A stretch of 64,000 nt of DNA from Streptococcus mitis (GTDB taxonomy: Bacteria; Bacillota; Bacilli; Lactobacillales; Streptococcaceae), in NCBI RefSeq assembly GCF_002860865.1, contig NZ_PKIE01000002.1:124001-188000 (forward strand), in the 5' to 3' direction. The position numbers and the translations under genes were made by a program. Below, one piece after another: positions 38,780 to 48,369 of this stretch. Under the pieces are notes generated by a model, which saw only the letters and a list, made by a program, of their open reading frames with translations, searched no databases and had not been told where the DNA came from. Every line of letters begins with the position of its first letter. The first letter of the stretch is position 1.

Positions 38780-39283
38780 TCAAAATAGAAAGAAAATCAC
38801 ACCCCACACAAGTCCGCAAGCATAACCAACTACTACATCCTTTGGAAAATGCACTCCACCTAAGACTCTCACTAGCCCCAAGAAGGCTGATAAGGTCAAA
38901 CAAATCATCCCCATAGTTAGACTAGCATGCAAGCAAGCCATGGAGATAATGGTTGCTGAAAAGACATGACGACTGGGCATAGACTGACCAGGACTATCTC
39001 TGTCTAGTAGCGGGACAATTTCCCAAACTTCATAAGGCCTAGGGGCATTGATTTTCTTACGAAGAAAGGACAAAATCACAAAACCTGACGCAGGGATAAA
39101 CACATAGATCAAGACCTGTTTCCCAAGTCCTTCTTGGAGATAGGTAGTTGCTAACAAGGTCAGATAAACTATAGGCATAACTACCGTCATGAACCGATTG
39201 AAAGCTCTTAACAAGCTCAGAAGAAAGGGCTTATTTTTAGCAATAGCAGCAATGTGGTCATACCATTCTTGATAATTTTTCAT
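38780..39283 (-). CDS. PAP2-family membrane phosphatase (second copy)
   Basis: A 167-aa protein with four or five membrane helices and phosphatase motifs KKINAPRPY (K-x5-RP), MPSRHVFSA (variant of PSGH with Arg) and RVLGGVHFPKDVVVG (R-x5-H-x3-D). It probably dephosphorylates a lipid phosphate at the outer face. Three in-frame starts are possible (39298 GTG, 39295, 39283); I chose 39283 for its GAGA-like site, without certainty. It stands alone between the LytTR operon and the ABC exporter operon. Confidence 0.85.
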   Translation of the reverse strand: MKNYQEWYDHIAAIAKNKPFLLSLLRAFNRFMTVVMPIVYLTLLATTYLQEGLGKQVLIYVFIPASGFVILSFLRKKINAPRPYEVWEIVPLLDRDSPGQSMPSRHVFSATIISMACLHASLTMGMICLTLSAFLGLVRVLGGVHFPKDVVVGYACGLVWGVIFFLF

Positions 39284-39349
39284 ATATTTTCTCATCACTT
39301 ATTCAAATTTTGCTTATAGGGAAGCACTTGTCTTCTAGTATAGTGCAGA

Positions 39350-39374
39350 AAAAGAAGGCCGTCAAGCCTTCTTT
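39350..39374 (-). terminator. Terminator of the MarR-ABC exporter operon
   Basis: Minus strand GAAGGC-TTGAC-GGCCTTC followed by TTTTTC, just after the last ABC stop. Confidence 0.8.
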
Positions 39375-39378
39375 CGAT

Positions 39379-41139
39379 TTATTCTTCTGCTTCGTCTTCT
39401 GTAAATTGACTGTTGTAGAGGTCAGCGTAGAAACCAGCTTGCGCCATTAGCTCCTCATGATTGCCTTGCTCGATGATATTGCCATCTTTCATGACGAGGA
39501 TAAGATCAGCATTTCGGATAGTAGACAAGCGGTGGGCGATGACAAAGGAAGTTCTGCCCTCCATCAAACGATCCATAGCTTTCTGAATCAATTCCTCTGT
39601 ACGGGTATCAACAGAAGAAGTCGCTTCATCTAGGATTAGGAGTGGCGCATCTTTGAGCAGAGCACGAGCAATAGTCAAGAGTTGTTTTTGTCCGACAGAC
39701 AAGGTCACTGTATCATCCAAGACGGTATCGTAACCATCTGGTAGGGTCATAATAAAGTGGTGAATCCCTACAGCCTTACTAGCTTCGATCACGCGCTCAT
39801 CACTAATACCCTCTTGGTTATAGATGAGATTGTAGCGAATGGTCCCTTCAAAGAGCCAAGTATCCTGCAAGACCATTGAAAAGACATCGTGTACTTCCGA
39901 ACGCTTCATCTCTTTGGTATCTACACCATCGATACGGATACTTCCCTTATCAATCTCATAGAACTTCATCAAAAGATTGACAATAGTTGTCTTACCAGCT
40001 CCGGTCGGGCCGACAATGGCAACCTTTTGACCTGCATGAGCAATCGCAGAAAAGTCATGGATGATAGTTCGCTCTGGTGTGTAACCAAAGGAAACTCGAT
40101 CAAAGACCACTTGACCTTTCATATCGATCAGTTGTCTTTCTTTATGGGATTCGTCTTCCATTTCCTCTTCAGCTAGGAATTCGAAGACACGTCCCATGGC
40201 TGCACTAGCCTGCTGAAGACTAGTAATCCCTTGGGCAATTTGTGAAAGAGGCTGAGAAAAGATACGAACGTAGGCCATAAAGGCAACGATAATCCCGATA
40301 CTGATGTGCCCATTTAAGGCCAAGGCTGCACCAACGATAATCACCAAGGCATAGCTAAAGTTCCCAATAAACATCATAATCGGCATCATAATCCCTGAAA
40401 TAAACTGAGATTTCCAGATACTATCATACAGACGATTGTTTAATATCGCAAACTCTTCTTTCGTGCTCTCGATAGCATTGTAACTAGTCACCACATTATG
40501 ACCAGAGTACATTTCCTCCACATAGCCATTAACAGCTGCCAAATCTTGTTGCTGACTCTTAAAAAAGCCCTGTGATTTGCCCATAAAGACGGATACAAAT
40601 GCAAATCCAATAAGGGTTGAAACAACCGTCACCAAGGCTAAAATCCAGTTCATCCCAAACATGGTTACCAAGACTGCCACGACCAGTAAAGTGGATGAAA
40701 GAACTGTTCCCAGACTTTGATTAAGGGACTGGGCTGCAGTGTCAACGTCATTGGTTACACGAGACAAGGTATCTCCTTGAGAATGTCCATCAAAATATCT
40801 CAATGGTAGGTGATTAATTTTCTCTGCAATGGCTGTTCTCAAACGCTCTGAAAAACGTTGAATGGCTGTTGTAAACAGAAATGCCTGTAAATAATTTGAT
40901 AGAAGTCCGATCACATAAATCACGGCCAAAAAACCACCAATAGCTGCAACCGCCGCGATATCCACACTTGTTTCTAGACCACTGGCAATAATATTAGTCA
41001 TTTCCTTGATGCGGGTTGGACCATATACAGTAATGATATTGGATACGATTGTTGCTAGAAAGGCTATCAGAAGGGCAAACTGGAGACCTGCAAGATAGGG
41101 TTTACTCTGTTTCCAAAGAGACATTTTCTTATTTTCCAT
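39379..41139 (-). CDS. Heterodimeric ABC exporter subunit with canonical catalytic Glu
   Basis: A 586-aa half-transporter with six N-terminal membrane helices and a C-terminal ATPase domain. Walker A is GPTGAGKTT (about 385-393), Walker B ILDEATSSVD, but the signature is LSVGQKQ rather than LSGGQ. ATG at 41139 follows GGAGGAATT; a longer frame to 41175 is not needed. It overlaps the partner gene by 11 bases. Together they form a drug- or peptide-exporting heterodimer like LmrCD or BmrCD. Confidence 0.93.
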   Translation of the reverse strand: MENKKMSLWKQSKPYLAGLQFALLIAFLATIVSNIITVYGPTRIKEMTNIIASGLETSVDIAAVAAIGGFLAVIYVIGLLSNYLQAFLFTTAIQRFSERLRTAIAEKINHLPLRYFDGHSQGDTLSRVTNDVDTAAQSLNQSLGTVLSSTLLVVAVLVTMFGMNWILALVTVVSTLIGFAFVSVFMGKSQGFFKSQQQDLAAVNGYVEEMYSGHNVVTSYNAIESTKEEFAILNNRLYDSIWKSQFISGIMMPIMMFIGNFSYALVIIVGAALALNGHISIGIIVAFMAYVRIFSQPLSQIAQGITSLQQASAAMGRVFEFLAEEEMEDESHKERQLIDMKGQVVFDRVSFGYTPERTIIHDFSAIAHAGQKVAIVGPTGAGKTTIVNLLMKFYEIDKGSIRIDGVDTKEMKRSEVHDVFSMVLQDTWLFEGTIRYNLIYNQEGISDERVIEASKAVGIHHFIMTLPDGYDTVLDDTVTLSVGQKQLLTIARALLKDAPLLILDEATSSVDTRTEELIQKAMDRLMEGRTSFVIAHRLSTIRNADLILVMKDGNIIEQGNHEELMAQAGFYADLYNSQFTEDEAEE

Positions 41140-42898
41140 GTTCCAATTCCTCCTTCGATAGTTGTGAATAGGCAATTTCTTGGTAAACTTCGTTATTAGC
41201 TAGAAGTTCCTTGTGGGTGCCTTGCCCCACGACTTTACCTTGATCCAAGACCAAAATCAAATCTGCATCCATAATCGTTGAGATACGCTGTGCGACAATG
41301 AGCTTGGTCATAGACTTAGTTTTTTCAGCTAACTCTTGGCGTAGAACTCGGTCTGTCTTATAGTCCAAGGCTGAGAAGGAGTCATCAAAGATGAGGATTT
41401 CTGGCTTCCGAGCCAAGGCACGCGCAATGGCCAGACGCTGTCTTTGACCACCTGAGAAGTTGGTTCCTCCTTGGGCCACTTCTGACGCTAAACCCGCTTC
41501 CTTGTCTTCGATAAAGTTCTTAGACTGGGCCAATTCCAAAGCTTGCCACATAGCCTGCTCACTAAGCGGTGTTTCTTGACTTTGTCCAAAGTCTAGATTA
41601 CCCTTGACATCACCTGAAAAGAGAACCGCTTTCTGAGGAATATAGCCAACCTTGTTGCGCAAATCTTCCAAGTCATAGTTTTGAACATTGACACCGTCCA
41701 CCAGAATTTCTCCTGCTGATACATCGTAGAATCGTGGAATCAGATTGACCAGAGTTGATTTACCAGAACCTGTCGACCCAATAAAGGCCACTGTTTGACC
41801 CGCTTCTGCTCTAAAGCTAACATTCTCAATAACCGCCTCCGAATTTGCCGCATAGCGGAAGATTACATCCTTAAATTCGACCTGACCTTTGAGCTTTTCA
41901 TCAGCCAGCTGCACTTGAGCAGGGTTTTGGATAGAAGAATACAAATCTAAAACTTGATTAATCCGCTTAGCAGAGACCATAGTTCGGGGAAGAACGATGA
42001 AGAGTGCTCCCATGAGAAGGAAGCCCATGACAACCTGCATGGCATAAGACATGAAAACAATCATGTCACTAAAGAGAGGCAGACGCGCTATCGGAGCAGC
42101 GTCGTTAATCACATAGGCCCCAATCCAGTATATCGCCACACTCAAACCACTTGAAATCCCCATCATGATAGGGTTCAAAATAGCCATAAGACGGTTGACA
42201 AATAAATTCAAGCGTGTCAATTCATCATTTGCTGATGCAAATTTTTCATTTTGGTAATCCTCTGCATTGTAGGCGCGAACGACACGAATACCTGTTAAAC
42301 TCTCACGAGTGATACTGTTCAGTTTATCTGTCAGCCCCTGAATCAAGGACTGTTTTGGAAAGGCTAGCGTCATCAAAACTGTCGTCATCAGGACGTTGAC
42401 AATCACTGCCACAAGTACGGCCCAGAGCCAGTATTCTGAATGACCTAAAATCTTCCCGATAGCCCAGATAGCCATAATTGGACCACGCGTAACCACTTGC
42501 AAACCCATGGTAATCAACATTTGAACTTGAGTAATGTCATTGGTAGTACGCGTCAAGAGACTGGGAATAGAGAATTTCTTAATCTCTGTCTGCGAGTAAT
42601 CCAAAACTCGGTTAAAAATATCACTTCTCAGCCTACTAGTATATGAAGCAGCCACTCTGGACGAAAAAAATCCAACTGCAACTGCGGACAAGAAGGCAAG
42701 AAAGGACATTCCCACCATCATACCTGCTGGCTGCCATAACTCATCCAAGTTGGTTCCCTGAGTTCCTAGCAAATCCGTGATTTTAGAGATATAGGTCGGC
42801 ACTTCCAACTCTAGATAAACCGAAAAGCAGGTAAAGAGAATGGCTAGTAAAATCATCCCCCATTCTTTTCTACTAATTCGTTTGGCTAATTTCTTCAT
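41129..42898 (-). CDS. Heterodimeric ABC exporter subunit with degenerate catalytic site
   Basis: A 589-aa half-transporter. Six membrane helices are followed by an ATPase domain with Walker A GSTGSGKST, the canonical signature FSGGQRQR and Walker B ILIFDDSFSALD. The catalytic Glu is replaced by Asp. The degenerate site would be built from this Walker region and the LSVGQ of the partner, which marks an asymmetric heterodimer. It starts 26 bases inside the MarR gene, giving tight coupling. Confidence 0.93.
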   Translation of the reverse strand: MKKLAKRISRKEWGMILLAILFTCFSVYLELEVPTYISKITDLLGTQGTNLDELWQPAGMMVGMSFLAFLSAVAVGFFSSRVAASYTSRLRSDIFNRVLDYSQTEIKKFSIPSLLTRTTNDITQVQMLITMGLQVVTRGPIMAIWAIGKILGHSEYWLWAVLVAVIVNVLMTTVLMTLAFPKQSLIQGLTDKLNSITRESLTGIRVVRAYNAEDYQNEKFASANDELTRLNLFVNRLMAILNPIMMGISSGLSVAIYWIGAYVINDAAPIARLPLFSDMIVFMSYAMQVVMGFLLMGALFIVLPRTMVSAKRINQVLDLYSSIQNPAQVQLADEKLKGQVEFKDVIFRYAANSEAVIENVSFRAEAGQTVAFIGSTGSGKSTLVNLIPRFYDVSAGEILVDGVNVQNYDLEDLRNKVGYIPQKAVLFSGDVKGNLDFGQSQETPLSEQAMWQALELAQSKNFIEDKEAGLASEVAQGGTNFSGGQRQRLAIARALARKPEILIFDDSFSALDYKTDRVLRQELAEKTKSMTKLIVAQRISTIMDADLILVLDQGKVVGQGTHKELLANNEVYQEIAYSQLSKEELEHGK

Positions 42899-43343
42899 TC
42901 TCTCCTCCTATTCTCTTGATATTTTCCTGTAGTTGAGCAAGGACTTTCTCAAAAATCAGTAATTCATCTTCATCAATGCCTTCCATCAACTGCTTGTCTA
43001 TTCGTTCAAAAAAGGCCTTAACCTCTTGCATCTGAGAACGTGCTTTGTCCGTCAAACGAACAAATTTTGCCCGCTTATCGCTAGGACTCGCCTCCAATTC
43101 CACCAAACCATTTTGCACCATACGCTTGACCAAATTACTAGCAACAGACTTGGTAATATTGAGTTCCTGCTCTATATCTTTAATCAAGACCAAGTCTTGG
43201 TTTTTCTCACGATTATCCAAAAAACGAACAACCTGACCTTGAGGCCCACCCATAAATTCAATACCACAACGTTTGGCTTCCTTTTGCACCATCAGGTGAA
43301 TCTGATGACCAAAACGCTTAAAGACTAACATCGGTTTATCCAT
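42873..43343 (-). CDS. MarR-family transcriptional regulator
   Basis: This 156-aa dimeric winged-helix repressor shows the recognition helix region IEQELNITKSVASNLVKRMVQNGLVE (about 57-82) and the wing SPSDKRAKFVRLTDKA. Helices at both ends form the dimer. It heads the operon with the two ABC exporter genes and lies behind a promoter flanked by three similar inverted repeats. It most likely represses its own operon until an inducer, perhaps an exported drug, binds. Confidence 0.93.
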   Translation of the reverse strand: MDKPMLVFKRFGHQIHLMVQKEAKRCGIEFMGGPQGQVVRFLDNREKNQDLVLIKDIEQELNITKSVASNLVKRMVQNGLVELEASPSDKRAKFVRLTDKARSQMQEVKAFFERIDKQLMEGIDEDELLIFEKVLAQLQENIKRIGGENEEISQTN

Positions 43344-43370
43344 ACTAACTCCTTTCTAACCATCACATTT

Positions 43371-43386
43371 AGTTCTCCTAGGAACT
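43371..43386. promoter_or_regulatory. MarR-type operator 1
   Basis: AGTTCTCCTAGGAACT, a near-perfect inverted repeat between the promoter and the marR start. Confidence 0.6.
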
Positions 43387-43391
43387 AAATA

Positions 43392-43407
43392 AGTTTCCAT
43401 GAGAACC
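43392..43407. promoter_or_regulatory. MarR-type operator 2
   Basis: AGTTTCCATGAGAACC directly abuts the -10 box. Its centre is 21 bp from that of operator 1, two helical turns. Confidence 0.6.
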
Positions 43408-43435
43408 ATTTTATCACTTTGAAAAGAGATGTCAA
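43408..43435 (-). promoter_or_regulatory. marR-ABC promoter
   Basis: Minus strand -35 TTGACA (43430-43435), 16-base spacer and -10 TAAAAT (43408-43413). Confidence 0.75.
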
Positions 43436-43440
43436 GAAAA

Positions 43441-43456
43441 AGTTTCCTAGAGAACT
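43441..43456. promoter_or_regulatory. MarR-type operator 3
   Basis: AGTTTCCTAGAGAACT, the same inverted repeat, just upstream of the -35 box. Confidence 0.6.
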
Positions 43457-43469
43457 ATTTTCTTGATTC

Positions 43470-43500
43470 AAAAAATCCCAAGTGAGCTTATCACTTAGGA
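43470..43500 (-). terminator. Terminator of yebC
   Basis: Minus strand CCTAAGTGA-TAAGC-TCACTTGGG followed by ATTTTTTG. Confidence 0.85.
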
Positions 43501-43519
43501 TCATGTTCTCTAGGTTAAA

Positions 43520-44236
43520 TTAGAACCCGTCTACGTTTGTATAGATTTTTTGTACGTCTTCGTCGTCTTCAAGAACGCTGTAAAGTTTTTCAAAGGTTTC
43601 AAGGTCATCCCCTGACAATTCTACTTCTGACTGAGGAATCATTTCCAATTCTGTCACTTGGAATTCTTCGACACCTGACTCACGAAGGGCAACAATAGCC
43701 TTGTGAAGGTCTGTTGGAGCTGTGTAAACAGTGATTGTTCCTTCTTCTGCTTCTACATCATCCACATCAACATCTGCTTCAAGCAATTGCTCAAAGACTG
43801 CATCGGCATCTTCACCTGCAAATACGATAACTCCCTTGTTGTCAAAGAGGTATGAAACTGAACCTGAAGCACCCATGTTTCCGCCGTTTTTACCAAAGGC
43901 TGCACGGACATTGGCCGCTGTACGGTTGACATTTGAAGTCAAAGTATCAACGATTAGCATAGAACCATTTGGTCCAAAACCTTCGTAACGTCCTTCTGTA
44001 AAGGTTTCATCTGTGTTTCCTTTTGCTTTATCAATCGCTTTATCGATAACGTGTTTTGGCACTTGGGCTTGTTTAGCACGGTCGATAACGAATTTCAAAG
44101 CAGTATTTGATTCTGGGTCTGGATCACCTTTCTTAGCTGCTACATAGATTTCTACACCAAATTTTGCATATACTTTAGAGTTAGCTCCATCTTTAGCCGT
44201 TTTCTTGGCTACGATATTGGCCCATTTACGTCCCAT
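43520..44236 (-). CDS. YebC/PmpR-family protein
   Basis: This 238-aa protein is the YebC type with start [27 protein letters not shown] and the family block GYGPNG-like [22 protein letters not shown]. Members act as transcription regulators or help ribosomes pass proline stretches. Length and sequence are normal. It has its own promoter (-10 TATAAT at 44272-44277) and terminator. It lies directly beside dinF, where pneumococcus carries ply and lytA between the two loci. Confidence 0.95.
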   Translation of the reverse strand: MGRKWANIVAKKTAKDGANSKVYAKFGVEIYVAAKKGDPDPESNTALKFVIDRAKQAQVPKHVIDKAIDKAKGNTDETFTEGRYEGFGPNGSMLIVDTLTSNVNRTAANVRAAFGKNGGNMGASGSVSYLFDNKGVIVFAGEDADAVFEQLLEADVDVDDVEAEEGTITVYTAPTDLHKAIVALRESGVEEFQVTELEMIPQSEVELSGDDLETFEKLYSVLEDDEDVQKIYTNVDGF

Positions 44237-44271
44237 TAGGAATCTCCTTTTTTCACATTTTAATCTTTCTT

Positions 44272-44277
44272 ATTATA
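44272..44277 (-). promoter_or_regulatory. Extended -10 of yebC
   Basis: Minus strand TGTTATAAT (extended -10), 36 bases before the start codon. Confidence 0.55.
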
Positions 44278-44332
44278 ACACAAGTTTTTTCGATTTTCAC
44301 TAGAGGAAATGGATTTTATTCAGCAAATCCAA

Positions 44333-45703
44333 CTAGGATGACACTTTTGTTGCCAAGATGACCTTGCCTTCTTTTATCAGGGGGTGACGAAACAGTGAGA
44401 AATACAGTTGAATGGTCATGGCAACCCAGATTAAGGGTTCGCAAAGGATAACTCCCTTATAACCTGCCCAAGGTATAATCAAAACCACAAAAGCGATTTT
44501 CCCGATTAGTTCGATAAAGCTAGAAACCAGAGGAAAGACTTTTTGCCCCAAGCCCTGCAAGCAATTGCGATAAATCAACAAGAGGCTCAAAATGGGATAA
44601 AAAGCTGAGCTGATTTGCAGATAGAGACTGCCATTTTCTATCAAGTAACCATCTGTCGAACTAGCCAAGAAGGAAACCAATGCTGGACTGGCAAAAAAGA
44701 GGAAGATACAAACAAAAACTGCCCAGGATATACTTAAACCACTGCCGATTCGAAGACCTTGAACAATGCGGTCTGGTCGTTTAGCTCCTAGATTCTGAGA
44801 AGCAAAGGTCGTCATCGAGGCAGAAATAGCGGTCATAGGAAGAAGGGCAAAGGCCATAATGCGTCGAGCTGCCGTCTGGGCACTAATAATCACTGCACCA
44901 AAGGTATTAACAGAAGACTGTAAAATCACACTGCCGATAGATACAATCGAACTCATCAAGCCCATAGCCAAACCTTGCTCCAAGAGATCCGCGTACAAGA
45001 CCTTGTCCCATTTGAAATGCTTGAGTTGGGGCAAAAGTTCTGGCACACTCTTACGGATATAATAAAAACAGAGAACCGCTGATAAGCCTTGCGAAATGAT
45101 GGTAGCAAGTCCCGCGGATTGAACTCCCAGATGCAGTTGCGTAATAAAATAGAGATCCAGAACCACATTGACAAGAGCAGAAAAAATCAAAAAACCAAGG
45201 GCTGCTAGACTGTCCCCAATGGACCGCAACAAGCCTGCAAAAAGATTATAGGCAAAGCTGACACCGACACAGGTCACAATCATAGAAATATATTGATAGG
45301 ACTGGGGAAGGATTTCTGCAGGTGTATCCAAGTACTGTAAAAGAGGATATAAACCAAGAAAACCCAGTAGCATCACTACAGCACTCAAAAGAGCACCTAA
45401 AATCCAGGTGGCTGCTACTGCTTCCTTGATTTTAGTGAAATTCCGAGCTCCATAATAGCGGGCAATGACAATTCCCATGCCATTGCCAACACCAAGAGTA
45501 AAACCTACAATCAGGTCAAAAATCGCTGTCGTCGCTCCTACTGCAGCCAAGGATTCTTGACCAAGAAATCGTCCAACAATCAAGACATCAGCAGTGTTAT
45601 AGAGTTGTTGAAAGATATTAGACAGCAAGATTGGGAAGGCGAAGCTTAAGAGCGAGGGAAGAATCGGACCATGTATCAGGTCCACTGTTCGTTTTTTATT
45701 CAT
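44333..45703 (-). CDS. dinF: MATE-family efflux protein DinF
   Basis: DinF (456 aa) has 12 membrane helices in two MATE halves, beginning MNKKRTVDLIHGPILPSLLSFAFPI. It is an ion-coupled exporter; pneumococcal DinF is linked to oxidative stress and quinolone tolerance. It is the third gene of the competence-induced cinA-recA-dinF unit, with a stem-terminator between recA and dinF. No lytA follows it. Confidence 0.93.
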   Translation of the reverse strand: MNKKRTVDLIHGPILPSLLSFAFPILLSNIFQQLYNTADVLIVGRFLGQESLAAVGATTAIFDLIVGFTLGVGNGMGIVIARYYGARNFTKIKEAVAATWILGALLSAVVMLLGFLGLYPLLQYLDTPAEILPQSYQYISMIVTCVGVSFAYNLFAGLLRSIGDSLAALGFLIFSALVNVVLDLYFITQLHLGVQSAGLATIISQGLSAVLCFYYIRKSVPELLPQLKHFKWDKVLYADLLEQGLAMGLMSSIVSIGSVILQSSVNTFGAVIISAQTAARRIMAFALLPMTAISASMTTFASQNLGAKRPDRIVQGLRIGSGLSISWAVFVCIFLFFASPALVSFLASSTDGYLIENGSLYLQISSAFYPILSLLLIYRNCLQGLGQKVFPLVSSFIELIGKIAFVVLIIPWAGYKGVILCEPLIWVAMTIQLYFSLFRHPLIKEGKVILATKVSS

Positions 45704-45783
45704 AAGGCTATTATATCAGCTTTCTAGAGGAGCGACAAGAAACAGCAAACTATGCGTGAGCTGAGAACCAGAGCAAAGCAACG

Positions 45784-45811
45784 AAAAAGCAGTGGATTTC
45801 TCCACTACTTT
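45784..45811 (-). terminator. Stem between recA and dinF (partial terminator)
   Basis: Minus strand AGTAGTGGA-GAAA-TCCACTGCT followed by TTTTTCG. It may let some transcripts pass into dinF. Confidence 0.7.
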
Positions 45812-45817
45812 GACAGC

Positions 45818-46972
45818 TTATTCTTCAATTTCGATTTCAAGCTCATCGCCTAGGTCAAGAGTTACTTCTTCATTCACAGAGTCTGCTTGGACCGCCTCAT
45901 CTTTTTTAGTTTCAGCAACTTCTTCTCCATCAATCAAACCAAATTGAACACGGACTTGATGGTCAATCTCATCAAAGACTTCTGGGTTATCTGCCAAGTA
46001 TTTCTTAGCATTTTCAGAACCTTGCCCGATTTTCTCATCCTTGTAAGAGTACCAAGCTCCTGCTTTTTTGATGATGTCCAAATCGCTTGCGATTTTCAAG
46101 AGTTCACCAGTCTTAGAAATCCCTTCTCCGTACATGATTTCAACGAAGGCTTCCTTAAATGGTGGAGCTACCTTGTTTTTCACGACCTTGATCTTGGTTT
46201 CTTTACCGACATTGGTATCTTTTTGGTCACCAGTTCCCTTGATCTGTGTGCTTCCACGAACATCCAAACGGACTGATGCGTAGAATTTCAGAGCACGTCC
46301 ACCAGGAGTTGTTTCTGGATTTCCAAACATGACCCCAACTTTTTCACGTAATTGGTTGATAAAGATGGCAATTGTTTTGGTTTTATTGATAGAAGCACCA
46401 AGTTTACGCATGGCCTGGCTCATCATACGAGCCTGCAAACCAACGTGGCTATCTCCGATATCTCCATCAATTTCCGCACGTGGTACAAGGGCCGCAACTG
46501 AGTCGACTACGACAAGATCTACAGCACCTGAGTCAATCAATTTTCCTGCAATCTCAAGACCTTGCTCTCCTGAGTCTGGTTGAGACAAGAGCAATTCGTC
46601 AATGTTGACACCAAGGGCCGCAGCATAAGCTGGATCAAGGGCATGTTCTGCATCGATAAAGGCAGCAATACCACCTTCTTTTTGTGCTTGCGCAACTGCA
46701 TGAAGGGCAACCGTTGTCTTACCAGATGACTCTGGTCCGTAGATTTCGATGATACGTCCCTTAGGATAACCACCTGAACCAAGGGCAATGTCAAGAGCCA
46801 AGGAACCGGAGCTCATCACTTGAACCTTTTGCTCTGCACGTTCACCTAAACGCATGATTGAACCCTTACCAAAGTCTTTCTCAATCAATTTAAGAGCGTC
46901 ATTCAAGGCTTTTTCACGTTCAGCCCCGAATTTTTTTGAAATTTCATCTAATTTTTTTGGTTTTTTCGCCAT
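45818..46972 (-). CDS. recA: Recombinase A
   Basis: RecA (384 aa) forms the ATP-dependent filament for homologous recombination, repair and natural transformation. Walker A is GPESSGKTT (about 80-88), Walker [11 protein letters not shown], and the L1/L2 loops are present. The multimerisation loop [21 protein letters not shown] is intact. The acidic C-terminal tail is typical. It sits between cinA and dinF in the ComX-driven operon. Confidence 0.98.
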   Translation of the reverse strand: MAKKPKKLDEISKKFGAEREKALNDALKLIEKDFGKGSIMRLGERAEQKVQVMSSGSLALDIALGSGGYPKGRIIEIYGPESSGKTTVALHAVAQAQKEGGIAAFIDAEHALDPAYAAALGVNIDELLLSQPDSGEQGLEIAGKLIDSGAVDLVVVDSVAALVPRAEIDGDIGDSHVGLQARMMSQAMRKLGASINKTKTIAIFINQLREKVGVMFGNPETTPGGRALKFYASVRLDVRGSTQIKGTGDQKDTNVGKETKIKVVKNKVAPPFKEAFVEIMYGEGISKTGELLKIASDLDIIKKAGAWYSYKDEKIGQGSENAKKYLADNPEVFDEIDHQVRVQFGLIDGEEVAETKKDEAVQADSVNEEVTLDLGDELEIEIEE

Positions 46973-47026
46973 TCTATTCTCCTACATTCTAATGGTCCTT
47001 AGACCTATCTACTATTATATCAAAAG

Positions 47027-48283
47027 TTAGTCACTTAATAAAGCCTTGCGAACTAGGTTAAAGGCATGCATAACCGCAATATGACGTACATCTGCTCGAC
47101 TTCTACCTCCGATATTGACCTTGATGACCTCAGTTCCTTGCTTTTGAGCCAAGCCTATGAAGACTGTCCCAGCTGGATGCCCTTCTAGGCTGTCTGGTCC
47201 TGCAACTCCAGTCAAACTAATGCCAAAATCAGACTGGGTCTTGATTCGTGCCTGCTCAGCCATCTTCTGAGCGGTAAATTCAGACACTACACCATGTTCT
47301 TCCAAATCCTTAGCAGGAATATCCAACATCTTTGATTTTTCCTCCAAGCTATAGGTCACAAAACCACCCTTAAATATACTGGAAACACCCGAAAAATCCG
47401 CCACGGTAGCTTGGAAAAGACCTGCCGTCAAACTCTCTGCAGCCGTGATGGTTTTTCCTTGCCTTTTCAGTTCTTCTACCACAATGCTGGCTAAACTAGT
47501 TTCTTCCCCATAACCATAACAAAGCTCTCGTAAAGAAAGTCCTTCAAAAGTCTGGTGGTCCAAGATTTGATTTTCCAAGATATCCAGCACTTGATTCGCC
47601 TCTTCTTGACTGCTAGCCTTTATTGACAGACGTAGAGTTACCTCCCCTGTCTTTGCATAAGGTGCCAAGGTAGGATTGGTTTGATTATCAATCAAATCAG
47701 CCAAAATCGTCACCAACTGACTTTCGCCAATTCCAAAGAAACGAAGAATTCGGGAATACAGCTTGCTCCCTGTCATCAACTTGGGTAAAAGTTGGTTTAA
47801 AACCATGGGTTTTAATTCACTTGGTGGACCCGGAAGGACGACGTAGGTCACTCCATTGACTTCCAAAATGCCTCCCACAGCCAGTCCTGTTTCGTTGGGC
47901 AGCGGAGTCGCTCCTTCTACAAGTTGAGCTTGTCTTTCGTTATTCGGTGTTCGGGCATAGTCCGGTCTCTGTGCAAAAAATACATCCAATTTCGCCTGCG
48001 CCTGAGGATCAAAAACTAATTCTTTCCCTAAAAATTTAGCCAGAGTTTGTTTGGTCAAATCGTCCTCAGTTGGCCCCAAACCACCTGTCAAAATCACCAG
48101 ACTGCTACGTTGACTAGCAATCTCAAGCAGGGATAAGAGACGGGCTTCGTTGTCTCCTACAGCCGTCTGAAAATATACATCTACCCCAATCTCTGCTAAT
48201 TTTTCCGATAAAAACTGGGCATTAGTGTTGACAATCTGTCCTGTCAAAATCTCTGTTCCAACAGCAATGATTTCTGCTTTCAT
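47027..48283 (-). CDS. cinA: Competence-induced protein CinA
   Basis: CinA (418 aa) has an N-terminal MoCF-like domain ([42 protein letters not shown]) and a C-terminal nicotinamide-nucleotide amidase-type domain ([33 protein letters not shown]). In pneumococcus it interacts with RecA and localises to the membrane. GGAGGAAAC precedes the ATG. A cin-box lies 18 bases upstream. Confidence 0.96.
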   Translation of the reverse strand: MKAEIIAVGTEILTGQIVNTNAQFLSEKLAEIGVDVYFQTAVGDNEARLLSLLEIASQRSSLVILTGGLGPTEDDLTKQTLAKFLGKELVFDPQAQAKLDVFFAQRPDYARTPNNERQAQLVEGATPLPNETGLAVGGILEVNGVTYVVLPGPPSELKPMVLNQLLPKLMTGSKLYSRILRFFGIGESQLVTILADLIDNQTNPTLAPYAKTGEVTLRLSIKASSQEEANQVLDILENQILDHQTFEGLSLRELCYGYGEETSLASIVVEELKRQGKTITAAESLTAGLFQATVADFSGVSSIFKGGFVTYSLEEKSKMLDIPAKDLEEHGVVSEFTAQKMAEQARIKTQSDFGISLTGVAGPDSLEGHPAGTVFIGLAQKQGTEVIKVNIGGRSRADVRHIAVMHAFNLVRKALLSD

Positions 48284-48300
48284 GTTTCCTCCTACCTATC

Positions 48301-48308
48301 TATTCGTA
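48301..48308 (-). promoter_or_regulatory. ComX cin-box of the cinA-recA-dinF operon
   Basis: Minus strand TACGAATA, identical to the streptococcal ComX (SigX) -10 consensus and preceded by a T-rich stretch, 18 bases ahead of the cinA ATG at 48283. Confidence 0.9.
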
Positions 48309-48313
48309 TTTTT

Positions 48314-48344
48314 TTGAAAAAATCGCAGGAAATTTCCCACGATT
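48314..48344 (-). terminator. Terminator of the tsaE-GNAT-LCP operon
   Basis: Minus strand ATCGTGGGAAA-TTTCCTGCGAT followed by TTTTTTC, 26 bases after the LCP gene stop. Confidence 0.85.
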
Positions 48345-48369
48345 GATTTTTTTATTTATAGTAAGAAAG

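Noticed and set aside
44237..44332. Hidden lytA or ply fragment between yebC and dinF
   Set aside because: The 96 bases hold only the yebC promoter, its ribosome site and a weak stem after dinF; no coding match was seen.
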